Assembly: GCF_900177485.1 (NCBI RefSeq)
Contig: NZ_LT840186.1
Span: 496,001-560,000 of the forward strand
Source: Candidatus Pelagibacter sp. HIMB1321
GTDB taxonomy: Bacteria > Pseudomonadota > Alphaproteobacteria > Pelagibacterales > Pelagibacteraceae
DNA length: 64,000 bases
Reading direction: 5' to 3'
Each line of letters starts with the position of its first letter. The stretch's first letter is position 1. The notes below the pieces were generated by a model, which ran no database searches, had not been told where the DNA came from, and saw nothing but the letters and a program-made list of their open reading frames with translations. Of this stretch, positions 8,612 through 18,333 are shown one piece after another. Both the position numbers and the translations under genes were made by a program.

Positions 8612-9599
8612 GTTTTCAATTATTTTTTTACTAATATTTACTAAATATTCTTTTTCATATGATGTTAATGACTTCAATAAATGGAAGCTTAATTTTAAAA
8701 AAATAGCTTTAAAAAATAACATATCTGAAAACACATTTAATATGGTAATGTCCAATGTCAAATACTCGTCAAAAGTAATTGAGTATGACCGGTTCCAACC
8801 TGAATTCTATGAAGATACAAAAACATATATTGGAAAAAGAACCTCAAAACAAAAACAAACAAAAGGTAAAAACTTTTATAAAGATAATAAAGATATTATT
8901 GATTTAGTTGAGGCGGAATTTGATATTGAAAAAGAGTTATTACTAGCATTAATGGGTATTGAAACAAACTTTGGAACCTATGTTGGAAAAATGGATATTA
9001 TTTCGTCTCTGGCAACTTTAAGTTATGACCAACGTCGATCTGAATTTTTTACTAAAGAATTAATAACTTTATTGAAATTAATAGAAAATAAGAAAATTGA
9101 TTATCAAACACTATATGGATCTTGGGCTGGTGCTTTTGGTTTTTTTCAATTCATGCCAAGTACAATAACTAATTATGCGATTGATTATAATAAAGATGAA
9201 ATGATTAACTTAAAAGATAATAAGGATGCTTATCCATCTGCTGCTAACTATCTTAATCAAATAGGGTGGAAAAAAAATGAACCATGTTTTTATAGAATTG
9301 AATTAAAAAATAATATTCCAAAAAAATATTTAAATATTTCTGCAAAAAAACTTCATAATAAAAAGAAATTAGGTTTTTTTAAAAAATATATAAAAGATTC
9401 ATCTAAATTGAATGATTTAGATGATAATGTTAACACAGCCATTATAACTCCTGATAAAGATATCATACCAGGTGCGGAAACTTTAAATCCAGCTTATATA
9501 GTTTTTGATAATTATGAAGTTATTCTAAAATGGAATAGATCATTAAGGTTTGCACTTGCTGTCTGCACATTGAAAGATAAATTTAAAGATGAAATTTAG
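8598..9599 (+). CDS. MltB-family lytic murein transglycosylase
   Basis: A 333-aa secreted enzyme that cleaves the MurNAc-GlcNAc bond of peptidoglycan to form 1,6-anhydro ends. A signal peptide covers about residues 1-20 (FSIIFLLIFTKYSFSYD) without a lipobox, so it should be soluble in the periplasm. The catalytic glutamate is in LALMGIETNFGTYVG, and the family signature SWAGAFGFFQFMPST follows. It overlaps both neighbours, and its product works on the same wall as the RlpA-like and DacA proteins encoded next. Confidence 0.93.
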   Translation: MKLIKFSIIFLLIFTKYSFSYDVNDFNKWKLNFKKIALKNNISENTFNMVMSNVKYSSKVIEYDRFQPEFYEDTKTYIGKRTSKQKQTKGKNFYKDNKDIIDLVEAEFDIEKELLLALMGIETNFGTYVGKMDIISSLATLSYDQRRSEFFTKELITLLKLIENKKIDYQTLYGSWAGAFGFFQFMPSTITNYAIDYNKDEMINLKDNKDAYPSAANYLNQIGWKKNEPCFYRIELKNNIPKKYLNISAKKLHNKKKLGFFKKYIKDSSKLNDLDDNVNTAIITPDKDIIPGAETLNPAYIVFDNYEVILKWNRSLRFALAVCTLKDKFKDEI

Positions 9600-10338
9600 A
9601 TATATATTTTTTTTATTTATACTTGTATTTATTTCTGGCTGTGAACAATACGGCAAAAAATCAAAAAAAGTAAATTTCAAACCTGAGATTAAATATAGAA
9701 ACACTGGATTTGCATTAATTTATAATGAAAATTTAGATTTAAAAAAACTTGATCAAAGATCTTTGGAAATTTTTCACAAATCTTTAAAAAAAAAATCCAA
9801 AGTAAAAATTACAAATCCTTTAAATGGAAAATCTTTGATAGCTAAAATTAAATCAAATAATGTAAAATTTTCTAATTTTTATAATTCGGTAATTAGCGAA
9901 AGAATTGCTGAAGATCTGGAAATTAATCCAATAGAACCTTATATAGAAATTGTTCTAATTTCAAAAGATTCAACATTTATAGCTAATAAAGCAAAAACAT
10001 TTGATGAAGAAAAAAAAGTTGCAGAAAAAGCACCTATTGATGGAATTAAAATTAGCAGTCTCAGTGAGAGTAAAGAATATATAAAGATAAATAAATCTGA
10101 TCAAAAGATATCCTATTCAATAAAAGTTGCCGATTTCTACTATAAAAAAAGTGCCTTTTTAATGATTGATCGAATTAAATCAGAGACAACCATTAAGACT
10201 ATCAAACTTGTTGAAATATCAAAAAATAATTTCAGGGTATTATTAGGTCCTTTTAATGATATAAAATCTCTACAAGAGTCTTTTGAACAAATGAACTCAC
10301 TCAATTTTGAAAATTTAGAAATACTTAAAAATGTTTAG
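9589..10338 (+). CDS. RlpA-like SPOR-domain lipoprotein with degenerate catalytic half
   Basis: A 249-aa lipoprotein; the lipobox is FISGC (Cys18). Residues about 38-118 resemble the RlpA double-psi barrel: the segment KVKITNPLNGKSLIAKI aligns with the RlpA VTN-x-NGRSV-VRI signature. The DRGPF-type segment and the early Gly-rich substrate loop of active RlpA enzymes are not seen; in their place is KSNNVKFSNFYN. The last 75 or so residues form a SPOR domain (SIKVADFYYKKSAFLM...FRVLLGPFNDIKSLQESF), which binds denuded glycan at septa. It sits between mltB-like and dacA, the usual place of rlpA. It may be a septal scaffold rather than an enzyme. Confidence 0.75.
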   Translation: MKFRYIFFLFILVFISGCEQYGKKSKKVNFKPEIKYRNTGFALIYNENLDLKKLDQRSLEIFHKSLKKKSKVKITNPLNGKSLIAKIKSNNVKFSNFYNSVISERIAEDLEINPIEPYIEIVLISKDSTFIANKAKTFDEEKKVAEKAPIDGIKISSLSESKEYIKINKSDQKISYSIKVADFYYKKSAFLMIDRIKSETTIKTIKLVEISKNNFRVLLGPFNDIKSLQESFEQMNSLNFENLEILKNV

Positions 10339-11482
10339 AATAATTATTATTAATCTTTTATCTTTTATTTTTTTAATTTCTAATTCAAATTCAAATATCG
10401 AAATTAAAGCTCGTACTGCCATTCTTCAAGATTTTTTATCAGGTGAAATTTTATATGAAAAAGAACCAGATATTCAAATCTATCCAGCATCAATGACTAA
10501 AATTATGACTTCCATAATTGCATTTGATTTAATTAAATCTGGAGACTTAAGTTTAGATGATAAATTTATTGTATCTGAAAAAGCTTGGAGACTTTCAACT
10601 GCAGGTTATTCCTCGATGTTTATCATGGTTGGTGATGAGGTTTCAGTTGAAGATTTACTTCATGGTATAATAACAGCATCAGGTAATGACGCCTGTATAG
10701 CTCTTGCCGAAGGTATTGCTGGAACTGAAGAAGAGTTTGCAATTTTAATGACAGCTAAAGCAAAAGAATTAGGTATGGATAATACTAATTTTGCAAATTC
10801 ATCCGGTATTAATGATCCTGACAATTACTCAACTGTTAGAGATATTTTAAGAATGTCCAGATATTTAATACAAAAACATCCAGATTTTTATGAATGGTTT
10901 TCAATTAAAGAATTTACATGGGATAGAACAGGGGGAGATCCTATAACACAAGGTAATCGTAATCCTCTATTATATAAAAATATTGGTGCTGATGGTATCA
11001 AAACTGGTTATTTAGCTGTTGAAAAATATTCCTTAGCCTCTTCTTTAATAAGAAATGGAAGAAGATTAATTGCTGTTGGCAGTGGTTTTGAAACTAAAAA
11101 TGCAAGATCTAGAGAAAGTTCTAAACTTTTAACTTATGGATTAACTAATTTTGATGTTGTCGAAATAAATAATGCAAATAAAACAATTGATAAAGTTGAT
11201 GTTTGGCTTGGAAAAGAAGATCAAGTTGAGGTTTACGTTAATGAAAATATTTATAAAACAATCAAAAAAGCTAAAAAAGGATTATTAAAAGTTGCTTTAA
11301 AGTATGAAGGACCTGTTGAAGCACCGATTAAAAAAAATGATATGTTAGGAAAATTCAAAGTTGTTTATGATGAAGAGTTAATAGGTGAATACGAACTTTT
11401 GGCTGCTAAAGACATAGAGAGAGTAAATATCTTTACTAGATTAATAAAGTCTTTGAACTATTTAATCTGGGGTGATGTCTAG
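10331..11482 (+). CDS. dacA: D-alanyl-D-alanine carboxypeptidase (PBP5/6 family)
   Basis: A 383-aa penicillin-binding protein that trims the terminal D-Ala from stem peptides. A signal peptide covers residues 1-20. The three active-site motifs are intact: SxxK at Ser54-Lys57 (ASMTK), SxN at Ser117-Asn119 (SGN) and KTG at 224-226. A PBP5 C-terminal domain follows (about 270-365), and the last residues (IFTRLIKSLNYLIWG) resemble an amphipathic membrane anchor. It overlaps the RlpA-like gene and tmk. Confidence 0.96.
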   Translation: MFRIIIINLLSFIFLISNSNSNIEIKARTAILQDFLSGEILYEKEPDIQIYPASMTKIMTSIIAFDLIKSGDLSLDDKFIVSEKAWRLSTAGYSSMFIMVGDEVSVEDLLHGIITASGNDACIALAEGIAGTEEEFAILMTAKAKELGMDNTNFANSSGINDPDNYSTVRDILRMSRYLIQKHPDFYEWFSIKEFTWDRTGGDPITQGNRNPLLYKNIGADGIKTGYLAVEKYSLASSLIRNGRRLIAVGSGFETKNARSRESSKLLTYGLTNFDVVEINNANKTIDKVDVWLGKEDQVEVYVNENIYKTIKKAKKGLLKVALKYEGPVEAPIKKNDMLGKFKVVYDEELIGEYELLAAKDIERVNIFTRLIKSLNYLIWGDV

Positions 11483-12086
11483 ATATCCTGTAATAGTTTT
11501 TGAAGGTATAGAAGGTAGTGGTAAAAGCTTCCATATTTCTAATGTAGCGAAATATCTTAAAAAAAAGAATATAGATTTTATAAAAATTCGTGAACCAGGT
11601 GGTTCTATAAACTCTGAAAGAATTAGAAAATTAATTTTAAATAAGAAATCTAATTTTAATAAGATAACTGATTTATTGCTTTATCTTGCTTCCAGAAGTG
11701 AAAATATTGAACAATTAAAAAAAAGTTATAAAAAAAAAGTAATTTTGATTGATCGATTTACTGACTCTACAATTGCTTATCAACATTATGGCTTTGGCGT
11801 TGATATAAAATTAATAAACACTATCAATAATTTTATCCTAAAAAAATTTAAAGTTGATTATACATTTTTAAATATTGTTAATAAAAACAACATGATTAAG
11901 AGATTAAAAATTAGAAAATCACTTAATAGATACGATAAATTTAAGACTAGTTTTTATCAAAAAGTTCAAAGAGGTTTTGTAACATTGGCAAATAAAAATA
12001 AAAAAAAGTATACCATTATTAATTCGAATTATAATATTGATTATAATAAGAAAATTATATTACGAACAATAGATGAAATACTATGA
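11475..12086 (+). CDS. tmk: Thymidylate kinase
   Basis: Phosphorylates dTMP to dTDP. The ATG at 11475 is chosen over a GTG one codon upstream. The P-loop is GIEGSGKS (residues 11-18), the substrate motif is DRFTDSTIAYQHYG, and the lid region contains IRKSLNRYDKF. At 203 aa it is of normal length. It overlaps dacA by eight bases and holB by four (ATGA), the conserved alphaproteobacterial order dacA-tmk-holB-metG. Confidence 0.95.
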   Translation: MSRYPVIVFEGIEGSGKSFHISNVAKYLKKKNIDFIKIREPGGSINSERIRKLILNKKSNFNKITDLLLYLASRSENIEQLKKSYKKKVILIDRFTDSTIAYQHYGFGVDIKLINTINNFILKKFKVDYTFLNIVNKNNMIKRLKIRKSLNRYDKFKTSFYQKVQRGFVTLANKNKKKYTIINSNYNIDYNKKIILRTIDEIL

Positions 12087-13015
12087 GTAATTTACTACCT
12101 ATAAATCAATATAAACTTTATGGCTTAGAAAAATATTTCACTGAACTTGTAAAGTTTTATAAAAACCAAAAATTTCCAAACAAGATTTTATTCAGTGGTC
12201 AAAAAGGTATCGGTAAATCTACATTAGCATTTCATTTTATAAACTATGTATTAACAATAGGTGAACAAGTAAGTTATGATGTGGAAAATTTTCAAATAAA
12301 TACAGAAAGTTCTGAATTTAAAACGATAAATAACCAATCTAATACAAATTTGATAACAATTGATGTTAATGAAGATAAAAAATCTATTGATATTCAACAA
12401 ATCAGAGACCTAATAGTCAATTTAAATAAATCCTCTTTTAATCAAAAACCAAGATTTGTTTTAATTGATAATATTGAATTATTAAATACCAATTCAATCA
12501 ATGCATTATTGAAAGTTCTTGAAGAGCCTAATGAGAATATTAATTTTATATTAATACATAATAACAAAAAAATTTTACCAACTTTATTATCAAGGTGTAT
12601 TAATTTTAAGATCAATTTATCAAATCAAGAATATTTGAAGATTTCAAATCAACTTTTAAATGATGATATAAATAATTTGATTTCTAAAGAACTATTGAAT
12701 TATTATTTCACACCTGGTGAAATTTATCATTTAGTTCAATTTTCTTTAGAAAATAAGTATGATTTATCAAACATAGATTTAAGAAATTTTCTAAAAATTC
12801 TGATTAAAGATGCACATTATAAAAAGAATAATTTTATTAATAATATGATGTATAGTTTTATTGAATTTTATTTTAGAAAATTAAACAAATCTTTTTCTAA
12901 ATTAATCAATAAAAAGTATTACTATTTTATTAAGAGAATTTCAGATACAAAAATTTATAATTTAGATAAAGAATCTTTATTTATAGAATTTAATGAAGAA
13001 ATTTTAGATGCATAA
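12083..13015 (+). CDS. holB: DNA polymerase III delta' subunit
   Basis: The clamp-loader delta' subunit, which together with delta and tau/gamma loads the beta clamp. The 310-aa protein has the AAA+ layout: SGQKGIGKSTLAFHF (P-loop-like), RFVLIDNIELLNTNSINALLKVLEEPNENINFIL and the SRC-type sensor LLSRCINF. The four cysteines of the E. coli zinc module are absent; as far as I recall that is usual in alphaproteobacteria. The C-terminal third is too divergent to assign by eye. Confidence 0.92.
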   Translation: MSNLLPINQYKLYGLEKYFTELVKFYKNQKFPNKILFSGQKGIGKSTLAFHFINYVLTIGEQVSYDVENFQINTESSEFKTINNQSNTNLITIDVNEDKKSIDIQQIRDLIVNLNKSSFNQKPRFVLIDNIELLNTNSINALLKVLEEPNENINFILIHNNKKILPTLLSRCINFKINLSNQEYLKISNQLLNDDINNLISKELLNYYFTPGEIYHLVQFSLENKYDLSNIDLRNFLKILIKDAHYKKNNFINNMMYSFIEFYFRKLNKSFSKLINKKYYYFIKRISDTKIYNLDKESLFIEFNEEILDA

Positions 13016-14549
13016 AAATTTTTATATCACAACACCAATATATTACCCTTCTGCAAAACCTCATATGGGTCATGCATATTCAAGTATCATTGCTGACTTT
13101 TTTGCAAGATTTAAAAGAATTGATGGTTTTGATGTCAATTTTTTAACTGGCACAGATGAACATGGACTTAAGATTCAAAGAGCAGCTGAAAAAAAGGGGT
13201 TAGAAACTCTTAAATTTTGTGATGAAATCAGTAAAACTTTTCGAGATTTATCTAAAACCCTTAATTTAACAAATACTGATTTTATTAGAACTACTGAAGA
13301 TCGTCATAAAAATTCTGTCCAAAATTTATGGAAAGAATTGGAAAAAAATGATGACATATATTTGTCAAAATATTCAGGATGGTATTCTGTATCTGATGAA
13401 GCATTTTATACGGACGATGAAATTGAGGAAATTGATGGTAAAAAATTATCAAAAACTTCTAAATCGCTAGTTGAATGGATGGATGAAGAATCTTATTTTT
13501 TCAGACTTTCTAAATGGGAAAAACCTTTGCTTGATTATTACGAAAAAAATCCTGAATTTATATCCCCAAAAGCAAGAAGAAATGAAGTTATTAGTTTTGT
13601 TAAAGGAGGTTTGAAAGATTTATCAGTAAGTAGAAAAAGCTTTTCTTGGGGGATACCAGTACCTAGTAATAAGGAACATGTAATTTATGTATGGTTAGAT
13701 GCATTAACGAATTATATCAGTGCACTAAACTACCCTGATGTGAATAATCAACTTTTAAAAAAATATTGGCCTGCAAATGTACATTTGATAGGTAAAGACA
13801 TATTGAGATTTCACGCTGTATATTGGCCAGCTTTTTTATTAGCTGCTAAAATACCTTTGCCTAAAAAAGTTTATGGTCATGGTTGGATACTATCTGGTGA
13901 AGAAAAAATGTCTAAATCAAAAGGTAACATTTTAGATCCAATAGAAATAATTAATCAATATGGTTTAGACCCTTTAAGATATTATTTAATCAAAGAAGTT
14001 TCATTCGGAAATGATGGTAATATTTCACAAGATAGATTGGAAGATTGTATAAATAGCGATCTAGCAAACAATTATGGAAACTTGTGTCAAAGAGTTACTG
14101 CTTTTGCAATTAAAAACTGTGAAGGTAAAATTCCTAAAGATATTGAATTTAATGAAGATGACTTGGTTATTTTAGATAAATTTAAAGATAATATTAATTT
14201 AATTAGAAAAAAAATTGATGAATTAGACTTAAATTTTTATATTGAGTTTATTGTTAATTCACTATTTGAAGCAAACAAATATTTTAATGATCAAGAACCA
14301 TGGAAAAAGAAGGATAGTATCAAAAGATTGAACACAATAGTTTTTACAACATTAGAAATTGTTAGAAAAATAAGCTTCTTGTTATATCCAATAATTCCTC
14401 AATCATCATTAAATGCTTTAAAAATTTTTTCGATTAATGAAAATCAAATTGATTATTCAACAATTGAGAATCACAATTATTTATCTAAATTAGATACAAT
14501 TAATAAAATAGATATTTTGTTTAAAAAAATTGAAAAACTGAATGATTGA
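13008..14549 (+). CDS. metG: Methionyl-tRNA synthetase
   Basis: A class I synthetase that charges tRNA-Met. The HIGH-like motif PHMGHAYS and the KMSKS motif (EKMSKSKGN) are both clear, as is the specificity segment KDILRFHAVYWPAFLLA. At 513 aa it is the short form without a C-terminal dimerisation/tRNA-binding domain. The region that carries a knuckle zinc site in other forms (YSVSDEAFYTDDEI) lacks cysteines, as expected for the metal-free group. Confidence 0.97.
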   Translation: MHKNFYITTPIYYPSAKPHMGHAYSSIIADFFARFKRIDGFDVNFLTGTDEHGLKIQRAAEKKGLETLKFCDEISKTFRDLSKTLNLTNTDFIRTTEDRHKNSVQNLWKELEKNDDIYLSKYSGWYSVSDEAFYTDDEIEEIDGKKLSKTSKSLVEWMDEESYFFRLSKWEKPLLDYYEKNPEFISPKARRNEVISFVKGGLKDLSVSRKSFSWGIPVPSNKEHVIYVWLDALTNYISALNYPDVNNQLLKKYWPANVHLIGKDILRFHAVYWPAFLLAAKIPLPKKVYGHGWILSGEEKMSKSKGNILDPIEIINQYGLDPLRYYLIKEVSFGNDGNISQDRLEDCINSDLANNYGNLCQRVTAFAIKNCEGKIPKDIEFNEDDLVILDKFKDNINLIRKKIDELDLNFYIEFIVNSLFEANKYFNDQEPWKKKDSIKRLNTIVFTTLEIVRKISFLLYPIIPQSSLNALKIFSINENQIDYSTIENHNYLSKLDTINKIDILFKKIEKLND

Positions 14550-15300
14550 TTCACATTGTCATCTAGATCATTCACCACTTTTTGATGATATAGGTAATGT
14601 CATTAAAAGATCTAAAGAAGTGGGTATAGAAAAATTGCTTACGATTTGCACAACCATAAAAAGTTTTGAAAAAATAAAACTTTTAGTGAAGCAAGATGAT
14701 ATAATTTTTGGAACATATGGAATCCATCCTCATGAAGCTAAAAATGATAAAGTAAATTCAGATATAATCATTAAAGAAGTTAAAAATAATAATAAGATAA
14801 TTGGTATTGGTGAGACTGGATTAGATTTTTATTATAATTACAGTGATAAAGATGATCAGATAACTAGTTTTGAAGAACACATTAAAGCCTCAATTAAGCT
14901 AAATATTCCTTTAATTGTTCATTCAAGAAATGCAGAAAAAGAGACTTTAGAAGTTTTTAGTAAATTCAAAAATAAGAATTTAAAAATTTTAATGCATTGC
15001 TTCACTGGTTCAAAAGAATTTGTGGATAATTTGTTATCTTTTGGGGCTTATTTTTCTGCTAGTGGAATTATAACTTTTAAAAATTCTTTAGAATTGCAAG
15101 AAACATTTAAATCTATTCCGTTAAATAAGTTGCTAATTGAAACTGATAGCCCGTATTTAGCACCAGTTCCAAATAGAGGTAAACAAAATGAGCCATCTTA
15201 TGTAAAATTTACTGCTCAAAAACTTGCTGAGATTAAAAATATTTCAAATTTAGATTTAATAAAGAATACAACTTCAAACTTTAATAATCTTTTTAATTAA
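14542..15300 (+). CDS. tatD: TatD-family metal-dependent DNase/hydrolase
   Basis: A 252-aa TIM-barrel hydrolase of the YcfH/TatD type. The metal ligands are visible in order: SHCHLD at the N terminus, Glu in GIGETGLDFYY, His in PLIVHSRNAEKE, His in LMHCFTGS, and Asp in LIETDSPYLAP. Members are 3'-5' DNases or tRNA/D-amino-acid-related hydrolases; the exact substrate here is unknown. It overlaps metG by eight bases. Confidence 0.94.
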   Translation: MIDSHCHLDHSPLFDDIGNVIKRSKEVGIEKLLTICTTIKSFEKIKLLVKQDDIIFGTYGIHPHEAKNDKVNSDIIIKEVKNNNKIIGIGETGLDFYYNYSDKDDQITSFEEHIKASIKLNIPLIVHSRNAEKETLEVFSKFKNKNLKILMHCFTGSKEFVDNLLSFGAYFSASGIITFKNSLELQETFKSIPLNKLLIETDSPYLAPVPNRGKQNEPSYVKFTAQKLAEIKNISNLDLIKNTTSNFNNLFN

Positions 15301-16070
15301 TGAAGTTTACTATTTTAGGATGTGGAAGCTCAATGGGTGTGCCAAGATCTGATGGATATTTTGGTAATTGTGATCCAAAAAACAAAAAAAATTACAGGAC
15401 AAGATGTTCTGCTTTAATACAAACTAAATCTGAAAATGTTTTAATTGATACTTCGCCAGATTTGAGACAACAACTAATTTACAATAAAATTAATAAGATA
15501 GACAAAGTTCTTTATTCTCATATGCACGCTGATCAAACACACGGTATTAATGATTTAAGAGTTTTTTATATCCAAAACAAAAAAACTATTCCTGTATATG
15601 CTGATCATCCAACTAAAAAATATTTGTTCAATACTTTTAAATATTGCTTCATTAATAACAGCAAAGAATATCCAGCTACTCTTAAATTAAACTCTTTAAA
15701 TGATAATTTGTCTATTTCTGATGGTAAAAAGAAACTTAAAGTTAAGGGTGTTAATGTTAAACATGGTAAAGTAAATAGTGTTTGCTACATAATTGATAAA
15801 AAAATTGCATATATCAGTGATATTAGCAATATTTCTAAAAAGAATTATAAATTTTTTAGAAATTTAAAATATTTGATAATCGATTGTTTATGGTTGAGAT
15901 ACCATCCATCCCACTTAAATCTAGAAAGTTCCTTAAAATATATAAATGAATTCAAACCAAAAAAGGCAATTTTAACAAATCTACATTCTGATTTAGATTA
16001 TAATTTCTTAAAAAAAACTTTACCTAAAAATGTTATGCCTGCTTATGATGGTCTTACGGTAAACTTATAG
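15300..16070 (+). CDS. MBL-fold metallohydrolase (PhnP/YycJ-like)
   Basis: A 256-aa beta-lactamase-fold hydrolase. It begins with the family sequence ILGCGSSMGVPR and has the metal loop SHMHADQTHGINDLR; the sixth position of HxHxDH is Gln instead of His, a variant I believe is common in alphaproteobacterial members. Later ligands include VKHGKVNSVCYII and YISDISN. Related proteins act as cyclic phosphodiesterases (PhnP), but no phosphonate genes lie nearby. It is the last gene of the rightward run and overlaps gpx tail to tail by six bases. Confidence 0.85.
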   Translation: MKFTILGCGSSMGVPRSDGYFGNCDPKNKKNYRTRCSALIQTKSENVLIDTSPDLRQQLIYNKINKIDKVLYSHMHADQTHGINDLRVFYIQNKKTIPVYADHPTKKYLFNTFKYCFINNSKEYPATLKLNSLNDNLSISDGKKKLKVKGVNVKHGKVNSVCYIIDKKIAYISDISNISKKNYKFFRNLKYLIIDCLWLRYHPSHLNLESSLKYINEFKPKKAILTNLHSDLDYNFLKKTLPKNVMPAYDGLTVNL

Positions 16071-16616
16071 TATTTCTTCTATCTTATTTATTAACTTTTT
16101 TGACATTGGTTTTGTGAAGGATGAGTAGGTATCCTCGATTTTTCCATCTTTATTTATCAATATTTTATGAAAGTTCCATTTTGGCACAGCAGAATTTCCA
16201 TAATTTTCTTTTGCCCATAAATAAATAGGATGTGCATTTTCTCCCTTAACATTAATTTTTGCAGTCATTGGAAACGTTATATTGAAATTCGTTTCACAAA
16301 AATCTTTTATTTCATTGTTACTACCTGGCTCTTGTCCACCAAATTGATTTGAAGGAACACCTAAAACAACTAATCCTTTCACACTATACTTATCGTATAG
16401 TTCCTGAAGTTCAGAATATTGTTTTGTGAAACCACAATTGCTTGCAACATTTACAAGTAAAACTGCTTTGTTTTTAAAATTTTCTAAAGCAAAAGTTTTC
16501 TCATTTATATCTTTAATTTCAAAGTCAAAAAATATTTTTTCATATTCCGCATTCACTGTATTAAAAAATGAAATCATAAAAATTATAATATAAATTAATC
16601 CTTTAAATTGGTTCAT
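16065..16616 (-). CDS. Periplasmic glutathione peroxidase (Cys type)
   Basis: A 183-aa thiol peroxidase that reduces hydroperoxides. A signal peptide covers about residues 1-23 (GLIYIIIFMISFFNTVNA), so it is probably exported. The catalytic tetrad is present as Cys61 (NVASNCGFT), Gln91 (PSNQFGGQEPG), Trp147 and Asn148 (WNFHK). The cysteine rather than selenocysteine form usually relies on thioredoxin. It overlaps nhaA by four bases. Confidence 0.93.
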   Translation of the reverse strand: MNQFKGLIYIIIFMISFFNTVNAEYEKIFFDFEIKDINEKTFALENFKNKAVLLVNVASNCGFTKQYSELQELYDKYSVKGLVVLGVPSNQFGGQEPGSNNEIKDFCETNFNITFPMTAKINVKGENAHPIYLWAKENYGNSAVPKWNFHKILINKDGKIEDTYSSFTKPMSKKLINKIEEIL

Positions 16617-17788
16617 TTATTTTTAGAAGAAATTAACAATATGAAGTAACCAAAAACTGTAGAGAGTAGGGATCCTGTTAAAACACCAATTTTAACTCCA
16701 TCAATATATTGAGTATTTTCAACAAAAGCTAAATTTCCAACAAATAAACTCATTGTAAAACCAATCCCTGTTAAAATTGAAACACCATATACACTTAACC
16801 AATTAGAATTATTTGGCATATCAGCAAATTTAAATTTTACAGAGACGTAAGAGAATAATAATACACCAATTTGTTTTCCAAAAAAAAGTCCCATTAAAAT
16901 TCCAAGAGGGACAGGGTTTAGTAAACTTGATAAGGATAATCCCTCAAGATTTACACCTGCATTTGCAAAAGCAAATATTGGCATAATCATAAATGCCACA
17001 TAAGGAGAAATAGCGTGTTCAAGTTTTACTAATAATGAAAAATCATGTTCTTTAAGTCTGTGAGGTATTGTTGATGCCAATAGAACACCAGCTATAGTTG
17101 CGTGTATACCAGATTTATAAGTGAAAAACCACATACACAATCCTATTAATAAATATGGTGTAAAAATCTTAACTGAAAATTTATTGAGAATTAATAATAA
17201 AATATAACTTATCAATATCAAACTCAAATAAGGTATGCTTAAATCGCCTGAATAAAAGAACGCTATAATTAAAATTGCCCCTAAATCATCTATTATAGCA
17301 AGTGCTGTTAAAAATACCTTTAACGAAATCGGAACTCTTGAACCAAGTAAGGATAATATTCCTAATGAAAAAGCAATATCAGTGGCAGAGGGTATTGCCC
17401 ATCCATTAATTGTTTCTGAATTTCCATAATTGATAACCACATAAAATAACGCTGGCACAACCATGCCACCAACTGCAGCTATAATTGGAAGTAAAGCTTG
17501 TTTTATATTTGACAATTCACCTTGAAGAAATTCCCTTTTAATTTCAAGTGTTACAAAAAAAAAGAAAATTGCCATTAAGGCATCATTTATCCAATGATGG
17601 ACTGATAATTTTAATCCAAATTCATTTATTCCTATAAAAAGATATTTTTCTAAAGTTTCAAAATAAATACTACTAAATGTACTATTACTAATGACTAATG
17701 CAAAAATAGCAGCTATTAATAAAACTAATCCACTTGCAGCCTCTAATTTAAAAAACCATTTAAAAGGTTTTGAAATATATTGGATCAT
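16613..17788 (-). CDS. nhaA: Na+/H+ antiporter NhaA
   Basis: A 391-aa inner-membrane antiporter that expels sodium using the proton gradient, fitting a marine bacterium. The functional carboxylates are all in place: Asp137 in the TDIAF segment (equivalent to E. coli Asp133) and Asp167-Asp168 in AIIDDLGA (equivalent to Asp163/164). The start FFKLEAASGLVL is typical. It lies in a leftward operon with a zinc-ribbon protein three bases upstream and gpx downstream. Confidence 0.96.
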   Translation of the reverse strand: MIQYISKPFKWFFKLEAASGLVLLIAAIFALVISNSTFSSIYFETLEKYLFIGINEFGLKLSVHHWINDALMAIFFFFVTLEIKREFLQGELSNIKQALLPIIAAVGGMVVPALFYVVINYGNSETINGWAIPSATDIAFSLGILSLLGSRVPISLKVFLTALAIIDDLGAILIIAFFYSGDLSIPYLSLILISYILLLILNKFSVKIFTPYLLIGLCMWFFTYKSGIHATIAGVLLASTIPHRLKEHDFSLLVKLEHAISPYVAFMIMPIFAFANAGVNLEGLSLSSLLNPVPLGILMGLFFGKQIGVLLFSYVSVKFKFADMPNNSNWLSVYGVSILTGIGFTMSLFVGNLAFVENTQYIDGVKIGVLTGSLLSTVFGYFILLISSKNK

Positions 17789-17791
17789 GAA

Positions 17792-18235
17792 TTAAATTAT
17801 TAAATCTTTCAAAAATAAATAAATATCTTTTATAGTTTCATATAAATTATACAAGATTTTTTCAACTGCTGGAAAAATATATCCAATAGGTGTCTTAAAA
17901 GTATCTAATACTATGATGAGAGCTATTATTGATACTAATATAACCACAAAATAAGATGATGCTTTACTGATATTAAATTTTAAATCTGACCTATTTGTAT
18001 TTACAGGAACATCATTAATTTCACTATCACTTATACTACTATCTGCAGATTTTTGCTTTGATACTTCAATATCATTTAATTCAGACTCTTTCTTATTATT
18101 TAAATTTTCTTTATTTTCATTTTTAAAAAACCAAGTATTTTCACAATTACCACATTTTAATAATCTACCTTCTTTAGGAATAAGGTGATCATATAATTCA
18201 AAACTTTTATTGCATTTATTACATTTGATGATCAT
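17792..18235 (-). CDS. MJ0042-type zinc-ribbon membrane protein
   Basis: A 147-aa protein with an N-terminal zinc ribbon (Cys5, Cys8, Cys28, Cys31 in KCNKC...LKCGNC), a Ser/Asn/Asp-rich linker (residues 40-90), and one transmembrane helix near 96-116 (YFVVILVSIIALIIVLD). The architecture occurs widely in alphaproteobacteria as a single-copy gene of unknown function, possibly a sensor with its ribbon in the cytoplasm. It is first in the leftward operon with nhaA and gpx. Confidence 0.82.
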   Translation of the reverse strand: MIIKCNKCNKSFELYDHLIPKEGRLLKCGNCENTWFFKNENKENLNNKKESELNDIEVSKQKSADSSISDSEINDVPVNTNRSDLKFNISKASSYFVVILVSIIALIIVLDTFKTPIGYIFPAVEKILYNLYETIKDIYLFLKDLII

Positions 18236-18333
18236 TGAATTTTAAAACTTTCTTAATTTTTTGTTTATGTAATTATGACTTTAAATATATCATTAATTGT
18301 ATTAATAAATAATTTATCTTTTAATTTAAAATA

